Assembly: GCA_030998015.1 (NCBI GenBank)
Contig: JARWMV010000245.1
Span: forward strand, 806,001 to 870,000
Length of the DNA: 64,000 nt
Source: Ceratorhiza oryzae-sativae
Lineage: Eukaryota > Basidiomycota > Agaricomycetes > Cantharellales > Ceratobasidiaceae
Reading direction: 5' to 3'
Each line of letters begins with the position of its first letter. The stretch's first letter is position 1. Below, one piece after another: positions 45,701-56,629 of this stretch. The notes below the pieces were generated by a model that saw only the letters and a program-made list of their open reading frames with translations, was not told the origin of the DNA and searched no databases. The position numbers and the translations under genes were made by a program.

Positions 45701-48498
45701 TAGCAGTGATAAAGTCTGCCGTCTCGTTGATCTCCTGCAAAACGGGTTGCTTGAAGTTCTCAAAGTCTTGTGCGAGAAGTGCGATTTTAAGGTAATTGCT
45801 TTTCTTCGCAAGGACTGCCAGGCTGCCTGAAATCGAAACAGCGTACGCATTTGCATCGGCACGCACAGCGTCGTCAAGGCTGATAAGTGCAAAAGGCAGA
45901 CGGCCGGGCATATCAGAGTCGCCATTGGATGAAGATGAAACGGTAAAAACTGCTGAGTGTTCAGAATTGGCGATGAAAGGTACTCGGGTTGGCAAAGTGG
46001 CGGTGAAGTCGTGTGCTTTACGGGCGGTTTCATCTAATGCGGCTTGAAGGGCCTTCTCGCGGGCAATGAGTTCCTTGTATGCGCAGGACTCATCGACGGA
46101 ATGATCCAACGCAGCATCATACTTATGGATGAGATCTACAAAGCTGGCCTCCAAGGCATGCGCCTCCTTTCGAACAGCATCCATGGCGATAGATTGGCGC
46201 TTGATGCTCTCCCAAAGCGAGGCAAGACGTCGAACCTCTTGGATTCGTCCAGAAAGAGAACTATGCATATCGAATAGAGCAGACGCGAGACTTGCGCCAA
46301 GGGACGGGGATAAAGCTGCAAGCGGCTTCTCAACCATAGATGTAGCCTGAGTTGCAAGTACATCCGCCTGCAAGAACGCGTCCGGAGGTGTAAGCGACGA
46401 CTGGACACTTGCTGGCTCTGGGCTCTCTGGAGTCAAAGGGCGACCGTCCTGGACACGTTGTGGTTTCCATCTCTGGTGCTGTAGTGCTCGGATAATCTGT
46501 CTGCGCAGGTTGATGGTGGTTTCTTGGACGGTATCTATCGAAGACTTGACGCTCCGAGCCTGGCGCATGATCTCAATCCTGCTATGGACGTCTTTTCGAG
46601 CCGCGTGTGTAAGTTCCTGCTGGTGTTCTAGACGTTCAATGGCAGCGAGAACTCCGGTCTTCAAATTGGGATCAACGCTTGCCGCCCCAACTTTAAGCAA
46701 AATCGCCCGGCATTGTGCCTTCGCCCGTTGAGCCTCCTCTTCAGCCATGTCATGCTCTTTAAGCGTGGCAGGTAGCAAAGCTAAAAAAGCACCATGTCGC
46801 GTTGGGCTAAGACACGAGGGATCTTCGACGTTTGGAATCGAGCCATCTCCATTTTCTGAGGGGATCCCATCCTTGAAGTGCTTTGTGACAGCTTCCAGAC
46901 GTGACGCCAACGTGATCATGGTATCCCGAAGACACTCGACCTCGTTGACACTATGCATGACCTCGTGGTACTCGGCGGCGGCGGCTGTGGCCTCACGGAT
47001 CGCCTTGGTCGTTATCGCGAGTTCTTTCGATAATAACTTGGTGAGCGCACTGTTGGCTTCGCCTTGTGCCGGGAAAAACGGATGCATGGGCCGCGGGAAG
47101 GAGCGTGACGTTGCCGGGTCGCCGACCACCGCCAACTTCGCAGTCAAAGCAGCCGATCGCGCGGAGAACGAGTCATCAAACTTTTGATTGGGGTGCTTGA
47201 GTTTCGCGCTCTCGATCTCCTCCTTGAGCATTTGTGCGGCTTTGTAGTCTTTCCTCAATTCCCCGTATATCTCGTCAGACCTGTAGTACACCCGAATCCC
47301 TGTCAAGAAATCTTGAGCAAATCAGGATCAACTGATGTACCTACTTTTTCCACTGCATCACCATCGCCATCGCAAACTTTCCCAGCCCTTCTGTCGCAGC
47401 ATTTTCATTCTCGAGTTTGTCCTGTTCGTCCAGCAGCTGGTCCGGAACCGGTTTGCGATGACTCGATTCAATCAATTTGTCCAACGTTTTCCCACTAGCT
47501 GTCACCGATTTGTTGAGTCCGCTTAGCCGGGTTGTGAATTGGGCGGCGTCCAGGGATAGGGCTTCGGCGAGCATGAAACGGCTACCACGGGAAAACGAGC
47601 TTCGGGATGTGGACATGGACACAGAGGAGATTGAAGGTGGCGCATCCGGTGGTGGACCAGACATGCCAGACATGCCAGAGAACCCTGACGTCCCAGAGGA
47701 GTTTGACAGACGGCGATTAAGAGGCGTATGGATAACTGGAGGCGGCTGGTCATATGTCGCAGGTGACCATCTGAGAAAAATAAAATGAGTAAATGCACAA
47801 ATGTCGGCAAATCGAAACTGACTGCGCCCTGTTCGTAACAAACGCCTGAAGGTCCGAGAGGATACGGGCGCGTTCATTCCAAGCAAAAAGACGCTGTTGT
47901 TCCCAGTCAAGCCGCGTGGCCATGAGGTTCAAGTTCTCATCCCGATCACGGAGCAAATGAATGAGCTTGTCGAGAGCGAACAAGGTCGTCAGAGTAACCT
48001 CGATAAGGTCAGTATCCTCTCGAGAAAGATTGCGCTGTGTAGCAGCTTTGACCAAATTTAGCACCAACACACGAGATAAAACTCGAGCATTACTCACCTT
48101 TTGTGAGGTTCTTCAGCCTGTTCATATCCCCAGCATCAAACTGCTCCGCCTCCTGTTCGACTCTGTCGTGTTCAGCTACCCATTCGGCCAGCTCCTCTCG
48201 AGTCGGCAACCCAGTCACCGGAGTCGTACTCGACACAGCAAGCCCGTCGATCCCAGCAAATACCTCTATCGGTGGCATCTTTTCCAACAGCTAAAATACG
48301 ATGATGCCATCGAGCTCAACTTTTGAAATGGGCCAAACCGACAGATTGACGTACCCGAATCTTCTCCTCGATCCATTCCCTGCGCTCGATAAACGCCTGG
48401 AGCTCAATGACCTCCTCGGACGCAAGTGTGCCGGCTTGCCCTTTTCCATCGCCCTTTACCTGAGGGCTGCCAGCAGCCGGCGGGTCAAGTTCGGACAT
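42735..48498 (-). CDS. KAR9-like protein with GAR (GAS2) microtubule-binding domain
   Basis: Large cytoskeletal protein of about 1,700 residues. The N-terminal exons from 48498 (MSELDPPAAGSPQVKGDGKG) and the 1,102-codon exon match the KAR9 family, which orients spindles and nuclei by linking microtubule plus ends to myosin: VPDQLLDEQDKLENENAATE and MLKEEIESAKLKHPNQKFDD. Residues encoded by 44790-45420 form a long Glu/Arg/Ala-rich single helix or coiled coil. The C-terminus holds a GAR domain: LDVAVGAVVNQLPVEINIEA, SGKYWIGDEEPKLCYCRILR and VMVRVGGGWVELS, which binds microtubules. A Ser/Arg/Pro-rich tail ends LLWK. Between the two parts the given sequence breaks frame three times (about 44020-44032, about 43830-43862, and G6 at 43545-43550), each fixed by one added base. 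Confidence 0.8.
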
Positions 48499-48897
48499 AG
48501 CGGCAGGAAATGGAGCACCAGAGAGTGACAATGTAGTTTAATCCAAATATCAAATACCAGGCAGCCAAGACAAGCGCAATTATCAGAGGGACTAGTTTCG
48601 TGGCCGCCCAACGCAGAGACGACGGATCATAAAGAGTCGTGGATGACTAGTCCCTCGCACGCGTGGTCGGCTGCGACAATTCGCCTCTCAACATGAGGCA
48701 AACACGGTGGCGGTGCCAGGCGCTTATCTCTATATTGGGAGCACAGGTGGCTAGAACATAGGAATTGGTATGACTCAATAAATTGCGCTGTTGTACATAA
48801 AAGATGGGAACCGTTGATACCCGATGCCCAGGCTACGTCCTTCAAACCCAGACTACGGTTGTTGAGACAAATAGAAAAAACACCGTCCAAATACGCT
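48499..48897. other. Intergenic region, promoter of the KAR9-like gene
   Basis: About 400 bases between two minus-strand genes. No domain or RNA gene seen; it should hold the promoter of the KAR9-like gene and the 3' UTR of nothing else visible on this strand other than the coiled-coil gene upstream end. An in-frame ATG at 48531 could extend the KAR9-like protein by eleven residues. Confidence 0.45.
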
Positions 48898-49916
48898 TCA
48901 CCACATCCATGTAACATCCTCACGACGCTCTTCACGCCGGAGCGGTATTTCCCAACGCTCAACCTTTTTCTCAGGATTTTGTGGCTCGATCTTTATCTTT
49001 CTTGGCTGTGGCTGGTGATGTACTTTTGGCTCGGGTGGGGTTTGAGGTCGGGCTTCCGATCGGGGTTCAGGCTGGGGTGGTGCACGTTCCTTACAAGCCA
49101 TCAGATTTTGATAATCTGTTTACGAATTTTATTGCTTACTTCGGGTATGACCGTTTCCTCGGGACCACCTTCCATACCGGACACCTCGAGCAACCTCTTC
49201 GCAAGTGCTCGCATCACACCGACCCCTCTCGAGTCGTCATCCCCAGGCTGATGGAACCCGTTCTGCATTGACCACATGAGAAATCCTCACAAGCCTCCGC
49301 TTATTCGCAACACACCTTGCGTTCCTCTAGCTCAACAAATGCAGCAAGATGGGCCAACGACTCGGACAATTGTGCAAAGGTCTCTGGCGTCAGCCTGTGT
49401 TACAACCAGTTGAATCTCCCGCATTGTCTAGTCGTGTTGGCTTGCTTACACTTTGGTATCCCTCTGCATCTTCTCGATAGCACCCAGCATCTTCGAGTTC
49501 CACTCTGTCTGAGCCTCCTCCCTCTCGACCTTTACCTTCTCAACCTCTCTCAGCCCACTAAGCCCAGCCCCAACCTTGACCAGCTCTTCCCTAAGCCCGG
49601 CGATCTGTTGGCAAAGCACTTGATTCTCCTTTATCGCTGCGACAAGCTTGCGACTATTCTCCTTTGTGACCGATAGCTGGTTCACAACCTGAGATCGGAG
49701 CGCCTCGACTTGACGAGTCTGGGATAACAAGCGGCGACGAAGTGGGATATACGGCAGAAAAACGAGCGGAACGAAGAGTCCTGTGAAAATCAAGAGATGC
49801 GAGAGTCCAGGCCGTTGTGGAGCCTGCCCGACGAGCGTTGGCATGCCAGTTGCAGGAACCCAGGATTGTTGAGTTTGCCCATCGGATCGGGAAATGGTAT
49901 TATCGTCGGCGTTCAT
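48898..49916 (-). CDS. Single-pass membrane protein with coiled coil, function unknown
   Basis: I do not recognise the family. Four exons. The ATG at 49916 gives MNADDNTISRSDGQTQQSWV, then one hydrophobic segment (LLIFTGLFVPLVFLPYIPL) at residues of about 40-58 followed by RRR, so the C-terminus probably faces the cytosol. A coiled coil of about 100 residues follows (QVEALRSQVVNQLSVTKENS, REVEKVKVEREEAQTEW), then LTPETFAQLSESLAHLAAFV and MRALAKRLLEVSGMEG. The last exon (48898-49053) is Pro/Glu/Arg-rich and ends WEIPLRREERREDVTWMW. If the last intron (GTAAGC...TTGTAAG) is not used, the protein ends earlier, at 49101. Confidence 0.6.
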
Positions 49917-50051
49917 TTTTATTTTTTTCACCGAGTTAATTCAGATTTATCCAAGGAATGCTACGTATACAGGGGGATGGTGGCGAGCAGAGGAAGCTCG
50001 ATTGAGGCTTTGCTGATCACATGATTACGTCAGTATATGCGACCTTGATTT

Positions 50052-51328
50052 CTAATTGAGTAGTTCCCATCCAAGCCGTTTGCCGGCCCAGAATGGAGTC
50101 ACCGAATCGCGGTCCAAATCCCAGCCGCTCTGGACCGCAAAGTTGGATCGTTTGAGCTGGACGACAGCTGACGCATCAGCCAACTCCTTTTTGTAGAATC
50201 GCCGTCCATTGGTGCTAACGAAATCGGTCAGCCTGTCCAAAGCGCCAAAGGACTCGAGAAGGTGTGCAACCAAGGGAAGGAGAATGGGAGACGTGTAAAC
50301 TCCTGCCGCACAGGGATGATCGGGTGTTGCGTTTGACTTGGAGGCAGGCGGGTGAGGTGCCGAATCTGAACCAAGGAAAAATCGAGGGTGTCCTAAAATA
50401 ACAAAGTCCATCTGATTAAATCTACTCATCGACAAAATGAGTAAAACCTCACCTTGCTTAATGACGTCTCGCAGCGCCTCCCTGTCATCCGGGTACTTGG
50501 CTACGGGCTTACAAAAATGCCAAGATTGGCCTGCCCAGTCGTCAACGGTCAAGGCCAAGTGATGAGCTGTAATCGTGCACGCGACGGTCTCGCCCAGTTC
50601 TTTAACGCATTCCACGGCTGCTCGAGTGGTCGCATGCTCGAGCACGATACGCAATCGGGGGAAAGCGGCGTGTAATTTACGAAGGTGGGGTAAGAACTGG
50701 GGTTCAGCGTTGAGAACGCATGTATTCTGTCACAATCAAGAAAAACTCGATTGAATGGTCAAGGCGATGAGCAAACGCAAAACAGGCACTTGCGGTTCGT
50801 GCCTCGGAGGGTATTTCACCATGCAGATTGAGCACCATATCGACTTCTTGCATCGCTTCAAACACGGGGTAGTACACCTCGTATGATTCGATGCCGCTAT
50901 CCGAGTTTGTAGTTACTCCTCGTGGGTAGGATTTGACGCCTTGGGTCTGTCAGAATCAAAGTTGACTAAGTGTGCAAACACAAACCTGCTATCCCTGCTG
51001 CTTTGGCTTTGCGGATCTCCTCGGGTGTGAGTTCCGGAGACAGGTAGAGGGTCATCATATATTCTGTCCGAGAGTCAATCGCCTCTAGTTCCTTCTTGTA
51101 TGCGAGTGCTTGTTCGGTGCTTGTAATAGGAGGTTTTGTGTTCGGCTGGTGTGTGTAAGTTTCTACAAAAAATAGGGCATCTCGTAAGGACCCACGTACC
51201 ATCACGTATGCGAGTTTGAAGCCCCCAAGCGCGACATGGGGAGTAACAAGCGCAGACATGGCTCCTTGCCGAAGATGGACATGGAAATCTGCGGGACAAG
51301 GTATTTCTAGGACTTTTGGGTCGGCCAT
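50052..51328 (-). CDS. URA4: Dihydroorotase (pyrimidine biosynthesis)
   Basis: Zinc amidohydrolase that closes carbamoyl-aspartate to dihydroorotate, the third step of UMP synthesis; cytosolic and separate from the CPS/ATCase polypeptide in fungi. Start at 51328 (MADPKVLEIPCPADFHVHLR) with the zinc motif HVHLRQG. Then PNTKPPITSTEQALAYKKEL, VKSYPRGVTTNSDSG (the Lys that is carbamylated), NLHGE, the His of EHATTRAAVE, TITAHHLALTVDDWAG and the catalytic GSDSAPHPP. The C-terminal helix and strand end KRLGWELLN. About six exons and 370 residues, normal for type II dihydroorotase. It is divergent from the BSD2-like gene, with 144 bases between the starts. Confidence 0.93.
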
Positions 51329-51472
51329 GCTGTTACGCGTTTGGATAGTCAAAACCTTTGGGCGTATCTAGGAAGCTTAGCGCGGATCAAGAAGTCACGT
51401 GTCGTACCGCCTGTTGCGCCTGGGGACTCAACAGCGATCATCATCCCATTACGACGACACCACACTATCATT

Positions 51473-52884
51473 ATGCCCAGGGGATACACTGCCCTCCCGG
51501 TCGAGCGTGTCTCTCCAGAGGAGGAGATGAACGCCGCATTTGGCTCGGACGACGAGGACGACGATGCGCAGCACCCATCTGCCGCGCAAGCACCCTTGTT
51601 GACGCATTCTCGCGCACAGTCGCAGCCATCCCACCCGCTCGCCGAGACCGGCAGCCAGCCACAGACACAGACACCCTCTCGCACGCCCGGGACACCTGCT
51701 GTATACGATTTCGAGTACGACTACCCCCCACCCCCCGGGTCGCCGCCACGACCCTCGGCATTGGCGCTTCCTAATACCTATGGCAACACCAACGGCGAAA
51801 TTCCGTCTTTTACGAGCGTGCCGACCGCGCCGCAGCAACCGTTTTTCAAGAGGGTCTTGGGCAGGATAATGCCGGGGCCATTTGGACGAGCAGGCTACTC
51901 GAGGGTTGCTGGCTCCGGGCCAGTCGGTGGGGGCATGCAGAACGATGGGGTGTTTGGGAACGTATCGGCCAAGCCAGGAGGCGCCGCGCCGGTTCGAGGT
52001 GCCCAGGCCGACGGGCCAAACTGGACACCAGAAGACTCGCAAAAGGACGGGCCTCCGGTATGTGTCTTGATTTACTGCAGAGGCGTGGGTCCCGGTTTTA
52101 ATCAATGTTGACGCTCTGATAGTCGTACAGTGTCGCCCAGGCGGATGCTGTGCCACCCTATTGGGAGACGACGGTCATTGCTCCGTCTGGCTCGCCCGGC
52201 GAACTTATCGTCGACGGCCTGGCGACCGGATCTCTATTCTCCTTCCTCTGGAACTTGCTCGTGTCGATGTCGTTCCAGTTTGTGGGCTTCTTGCTCACCT
52301 ATCTATTACATACCACACACGCGGGAAAATATGGGTCTCGTGCAGGGTTGGGTGTCACTCTGATTCAGTATGGATTTTACCTCCGAGCCAAGGTCGACGA
52401 CAGCGATGATCCGTGGGGATTACCAAACGACGAGACACACCCCAGTGCGCCCAAGCCCACGTTTGCGACTGCAGCCGAGGCCGATAAGTACTACTCCACG
52501 TCTCCGCCTCCAGGCTTCAACAGCACGGGGATGATGATGGGAAATGGCACGATGGCAGGAGGAGTGGACGCGGACTCGATAACGGCGGCCAACGATTGGC
52601 TGTCGTTTTTCCTCATGACCATCGGTTGGTTCGTGCTGCTGACGTCTCTGATGGGGTATTGGCGGGTGAAGCGATGGGAACATGGTGTCATGCGTGCATC
52701 TGCGGAGACTGCTCAGTCGAGGCAGCCTACAGAGGAAGAGGTGGCCCACGACGCAGCGATATTGGCAAATATCGAGCGAGTCTTCGGCATGGTCGCATCG
52801 AGAGCGGACCAGATGCGACAGGGGATGGGGGTGCCCGCCGACTGGTCCGAGGCCCCCGGTGCACGACAGGGGAGCCGCGCGTAA
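51473..52884 (+). CDS. BSD2: BSD2/NDFIP-like membrane adaptor for Nedd4/Rsp5 ligases
   Basis: Integral endosomal/Golgi protein that recruits the ubiquitin ligase Rsp5 to metal transporters and other cargo for vacuolar sorting. Two exons, about 450 residues. The cytosolic N-terminus (MPRGYTALPVERVSPEEEMN) is Pro/Ser-rich. A PPSY motif is created exactly across the intron at about 52059-52122, followed closely by VPPYWETTVIAPSG, the family signature before the membrane region. Hydrophobic segments: ATGSLFSFLWNLLVSMSFQF plus VGFLLTYLLH; GLGVTLIQYGFYL; and WLSFFLMTIGWFVLLTSLMG, giving three membrane spans. A longer helical C-terminus (ANIERVFGMVASRADQMRQG) follows. BSD2 is the yeast name; the tie to metal homeostasis is by family only. 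Confidence 0.85.
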
Positions 52885-53513
52885 GCGGCATGTATTTTTT
52901 TCGACTAATTTGCACATTTTTTTAATAAATCTGAACGCTGTATGACGTTGCGGCTGCCATTCTCTCATTTGGCGCGGCTGGAGACTCTTGTGTAAATACC
53001 GGATCGCGGTCTAGCCCCGAAATTCAGACTTTGTGTTCGAGTGCCCCAAAACCCGCACGGTGCTCCCCCATCTCACTTCCAGGGTGTGGCCAGACACATT
53101 GGGACGCGACTTCGAAATCGAGGGACCCAGAGGATCGTCGCGGCCAGCAAGGCACCTGTGTCCGCCTCCTGATATGGCGATGGCGGGGCGAGCGCAGGGA
53201 GACTTGGTGGGTTCGCGCGCGCGGGGCTCGGTCGGCGAAGCGGGGCTCCTCGGCGCAGTGGACAGCGTGGGCAGCGTGGGCAGCGTGAGTGACAGAGGCA
53301 GCGGCGGCGGCAGCGCCGAGGCGAGTGCAGCATCCGATCAGGGACATCCGACGGGAGTGACACATACCAGCAGCTAGCCTCGTGGCTAGAGCCGGACTCA
53401 TTTAGCGTCGATTAGGCTCACCGCCGACCTTTCGATCCACCCACCGGCCTGGGAGACATCGGTAGGGGACTTGCGTTGAATGCTTCTTACCCCACACTAC
53501 TCTCGTTTTGACC
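52885..53513. other. GC-rich intergenic region, no firm gene
   Basis: About 630 bases between BSD2 and the WOPR gene. It includes a short plus-strand frame at 53174-53377 (about 67 codons, Gly/Ser-rich, with imperfect GTGGGCAGC repeats near 53268-53290) and an antisense frame over the same bases. Neither has a recognisable domain; the open frames are explained by GC-rich repeats. It should contain the WOPR-gene promoter; long upstream regions are usual for such regulators. Confidence 0.4.
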
Positions 53514-54803
53514 ATGGACGAGCGACCGACGCACACCAATCTCAGACTCACCACCGCTTCCGACTGTCTCGTGCTCATGGAAGGCGTGCGCAGGGGCTTG
53601 TTCCGCCTCGTCACCCGCCGCCTCACCGACGCCGAGCGCTCGCTCTACATCAAGCCAGGCTCCGTCTTTGTCTGGCAGGAAGGCAAGTCTGCCGTCGCCC
53701 CCCCAGCCCACAGCGCTGACGTCGTGCATCGCCCGCATCGATGACGCGATGCGCAAATAGGCGACGTGAGTGGCTCGCTTTTTATGGAAATTGACCGACG
53801 TTGATGTGGCGGAGAAACAGAACTGCAGCAGGTGGACAGACGGGCTGGCTTGGGGGTGAGTGAGATCGCATCGTCCTTGTGGGCCCGCACTGACGATCGC
53901 CGGCAGCCCCTCTCGCATGCGCGAGCCATTCCTGGTGCGTCGTGTCGTGCACCGCTCCATCGCAGTGCTCAGCCCAAGCCGTGCAGTTCTATGACGAAAA
54001 ACCCGCTTCGAGCTCGACTGCCGGTCCCGACGCCCTTGACCCGTGAGTTTGAGTTTTAAGATTTGCATTTTCGATCGTTTGGATCTCATGTTTAATCGCA
54101 CCCACTCGCCCCTGTTGCCGCATCCGCCACTAGCGCGAACAGATCCGGCGCGTCCGCGCGAGGTCGGGCCGCGCCCTACGACCGGGGACCCAAACCTTCC
54201 ACAAAAAACACCTATGGCGGCCTCGTAAAACAGACTTTTTCGACGCTCGTCCGCCTGCCTGACGACACCTCGGTCAAATGGCACGTTGTCGCTTATTTTA
54301 CTACCGACAGCCACTCGAACATCCCAGGTGTCAAGGATGATTCGGTACGAACTTACCCCTAGCCTTGATCCATTGATCGCTGATCACTTGCCGTTTTGGG
54401 TGCATAGACTCTCAAGGATATAGAGGTTCCCGCCGGAATCTACGAGAGCGCACGTCAGAGGAAGCCGGGCACTGCAACTTCTAGGGACAGATCGGCCTAT
54501 GGCAAGGAACGAAGCAGTGTCAAATCAGAACCATCCGAAGGGATGCCCTCCCCTCTTCCCTCTCCAGTCCCAATCCCTCGTCGATATTCGACCCAAGCCA
54601 CGGTTCCAGGCCTCGCTTCGCCCACTAACTCGTCGGTTATACTTTGCCTTCTCCTGCCTCTGTTCCTGATCTCACCCGCATGTACCAAAAGCGACCCACT
54701 TCAGATACACACTCGCCGTCTCCCCAGTTTAGCCCCCCTATGTCATGGCCCTCCAAGTATCAGGAGGACATGGCATCACCGTTCGCGTTCTCACCTCCCT
54801 TGA
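53514..54803 (+). CDS. WOPR-domain (Gti1/Pac2) transcription factor
   Basis: DNA-binding regulator of the Wor1/Ryp1/Pac2 family, master switches of morphology and development in fungi. Start at 53514: MDERPTHTNLRLTTASDCLV, then RRLTDAERSLYIKPGSVFVW. A 78-base intron with a GC donor (53683-53760), an apparent 5-base exon (GCGAC, 53761-53765) and a second intron lead to RWTDGLAWGPSRMREPFLFY, the WOPR core. The second half follows a longer intron: TYGGLVKQTFSTLVRLPDDT and VKWHVVAYFTTDSHSNIP, the family KQT and HxxxYYT blocks. A Ser/Pro-rich tail follows. As given, the frame closes at 54801-54803. One added T at 54643-54645 would carry it into the kinase-like exons downstream, so the true 3' end is open. 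Confidence 0.82.
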
Positions 54804-56123
54804 TGCCTCCCATGCCCCCCATGCCGTTCAGAACCAACGGAGATTATGGGCCCATACCAGAAACATCATTACATATCGCTTCTCGCCAAGTCGTTGACTT
54901 TTCACCCGGCGCCGCTCCGCCTTTCAACGATGCGGAGCCGCCGAGAACTCTCGAAGCGTTCCGCTTTTTTGAACAGCGGTTGACCAGCGCCCGGCACTTT
55001 GCCCTCATGCGTCCATTGGCCGTCGATGATCACCTGATGTTCTACGGGCCTTCGCTTTTCCCGACAGTAGAGATATCCTCCCTTTATGAGTCGTTTGCAA
55101 TGGTAGGATCAGTCTGAGTTGAATCCGCTTGACAGCGCTTTCTGACCAATCTCCACCCAGAATCGACGCCCTCCCAACACAGAGTTTCTCGCTGCTTACT
55201 TTAAGCCCAGCATCAGCTACGAAGGCCAGTTTGACCGACCGTTCACCATCAATCTGCTCGAGCCGATTCGCCAGGGTCAGAACAAGTGGGCCCAAGTTTG
55301 GAGGGCGAATCTTCGATGTTCTACCGGCGGCAACTGGTCTCAGGGTTCACCCGTTGTTGTCAAACTGTTCCAAGAATCACTGTTTCCTCCTCCCACATCG
55401 GAGGATCTGCTCGGAGACAAATCAGAGTGTGCGTGGTATTCAATGAAAGAACAGGCAGAAGCCGAAGCGTGGGCATATGATATGCTCAAGGCGCACCAAG
55501 GACAACTATGCCCATATTCGTATGGGATGTACGAGGCAAGCTGTCCCCGTCAATTTAACCGTTGGGCATTTAATTAACGCACGCCCAGTTCGCTCTGCCC
55601 TGTGGCGAACAGCGGGTCATCGGGCATGTGATGGAAGATGTAAACAGCTGGACTCTGGACGAATATTTCCGTGTCATCGGCGGTGAAACAAATATCGAGG
55701 AAACTTGGAAGATCGTGAGTGGCGAGACCGCTGATTCTATTCCCAATCTCATCTATTCGCTCGCAGGCGAATGCTGCCGTACATGGACTCCAGGCCATCC
55801 ACGCGTCTGGCGTGGCACACCGAGACCTCAAGCCTAGACACGTTCTGGTTCCCAAGGATCGCCCAGGGAATGTTGTGTTTGTTGATTTTACGTACTCCGC
55901 AAACGATGGGCCCGCGGACAGCCAACCTCTGTATGATACGCTGCGTGAATCAGGTTAGAGCTTCGAAAGATGTTAGAACGTCCCACTAATTGAAAACTTG
56001 AATTCAGGATTCGTAAACGGAATCGACAAATGGGTGACCTCGACTGGTGGTCACACTGTCCTGGCGAATCCGCCGATAGCGCTTCCGGGAGCGACTCTAA
56101 CGCCTGACGCTCCGCAGTTCTGA
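54680..56123 (+). CDS. Degenerate protein-kinase-like protein (separate gene or C-terminal half of the WOPR protein)
   Basis: Kinase-like fold with altered catalytic motifs. The first in-frame ATG is 54680 (MYQKRPTSDTHSPSPQ), followed by Pro/Met-rich sequence, ALMRPLAVDDHLMFYGPSLF and NTEFLAAYFKPSISYEGQFD. Kinase blocks: PVVVKLFQESLF (beta-3 Lys), EAEAWAYDMLKAHQGQ (possible helix C Glu), HASGVAHRDLKPRHVLV and NVVFVDFTYS. The HRD Asp is kept, but the Asn five residues on is His and DFG is DFT, so magnesium binding and activity are doubtful. One intron (55536-55588) has a GC donor. I do not know the family; similar HRDLKPxHVLV proteins appear to be expanded in Agaricomycetes. It starts only if transcribed separately; otherwise it continues the WOPR frame. 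Confidence 0.6.
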
Positions 56124-56629
56124 TGCCGAACGTTCGAGGGGGCGGATGGAACCGCCATCCGACATCGGGTCTGGACGACGGCTCCATGCGCCTGGCTTCG
56201 GCCCTTGATTCGAGAGGGCTATCATACCCGACCCGTTTCTCGGTCTATCTCTATCTTACCTATGCTTTATTTGCATGATCCCAAACTGTTACCCATCAGT
56301 TGCCACTAGCCGTGCTTTTAATGTGTTATTTACGGCCCCCCCGCACTGCTGTCTGGCAGCAACGATAAACTTACTGTATGCTATTCCCGATAGTTTTCTT
56401 TACTGTTTCTTTGCTGTCCCACTCCCCTGATCGGTTTGGAAGGTTTATACATGGTCCAAATTGCTCCCTCGCAACCTGAATGTCTGATTCCCGTGTTCTC
56501 GCTATCCTAACCCCCATCTGCTATCCTGCTGTACCGGAACATGCCCCTCGTTGTAGTGAATGCATATATATTACGCCATATTTTGACTCATGAATTTTAC
56601 ATACACAGCTCCAGACTCTGCTTTTCGCA
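56124..56629. other. Convergent 3' intergenic region
   Basis: About 500 bases between the ends of the kinase-like gene (plus strand) and the NCS1 permease (minus strand). T-rich, with no ORF, repeat or RNA gene that I can support; it should hold both 3' UTRs. Confidence 0.5.

Noticed and set aside
53174..53377. Small plus-strand ORF upstream of the WOPR gene
   Set aside because: Gly/Ser/Ala-rich because of GC-rich imperfect repeats; an equally long antisense frame exists and no conserved motif is seen.
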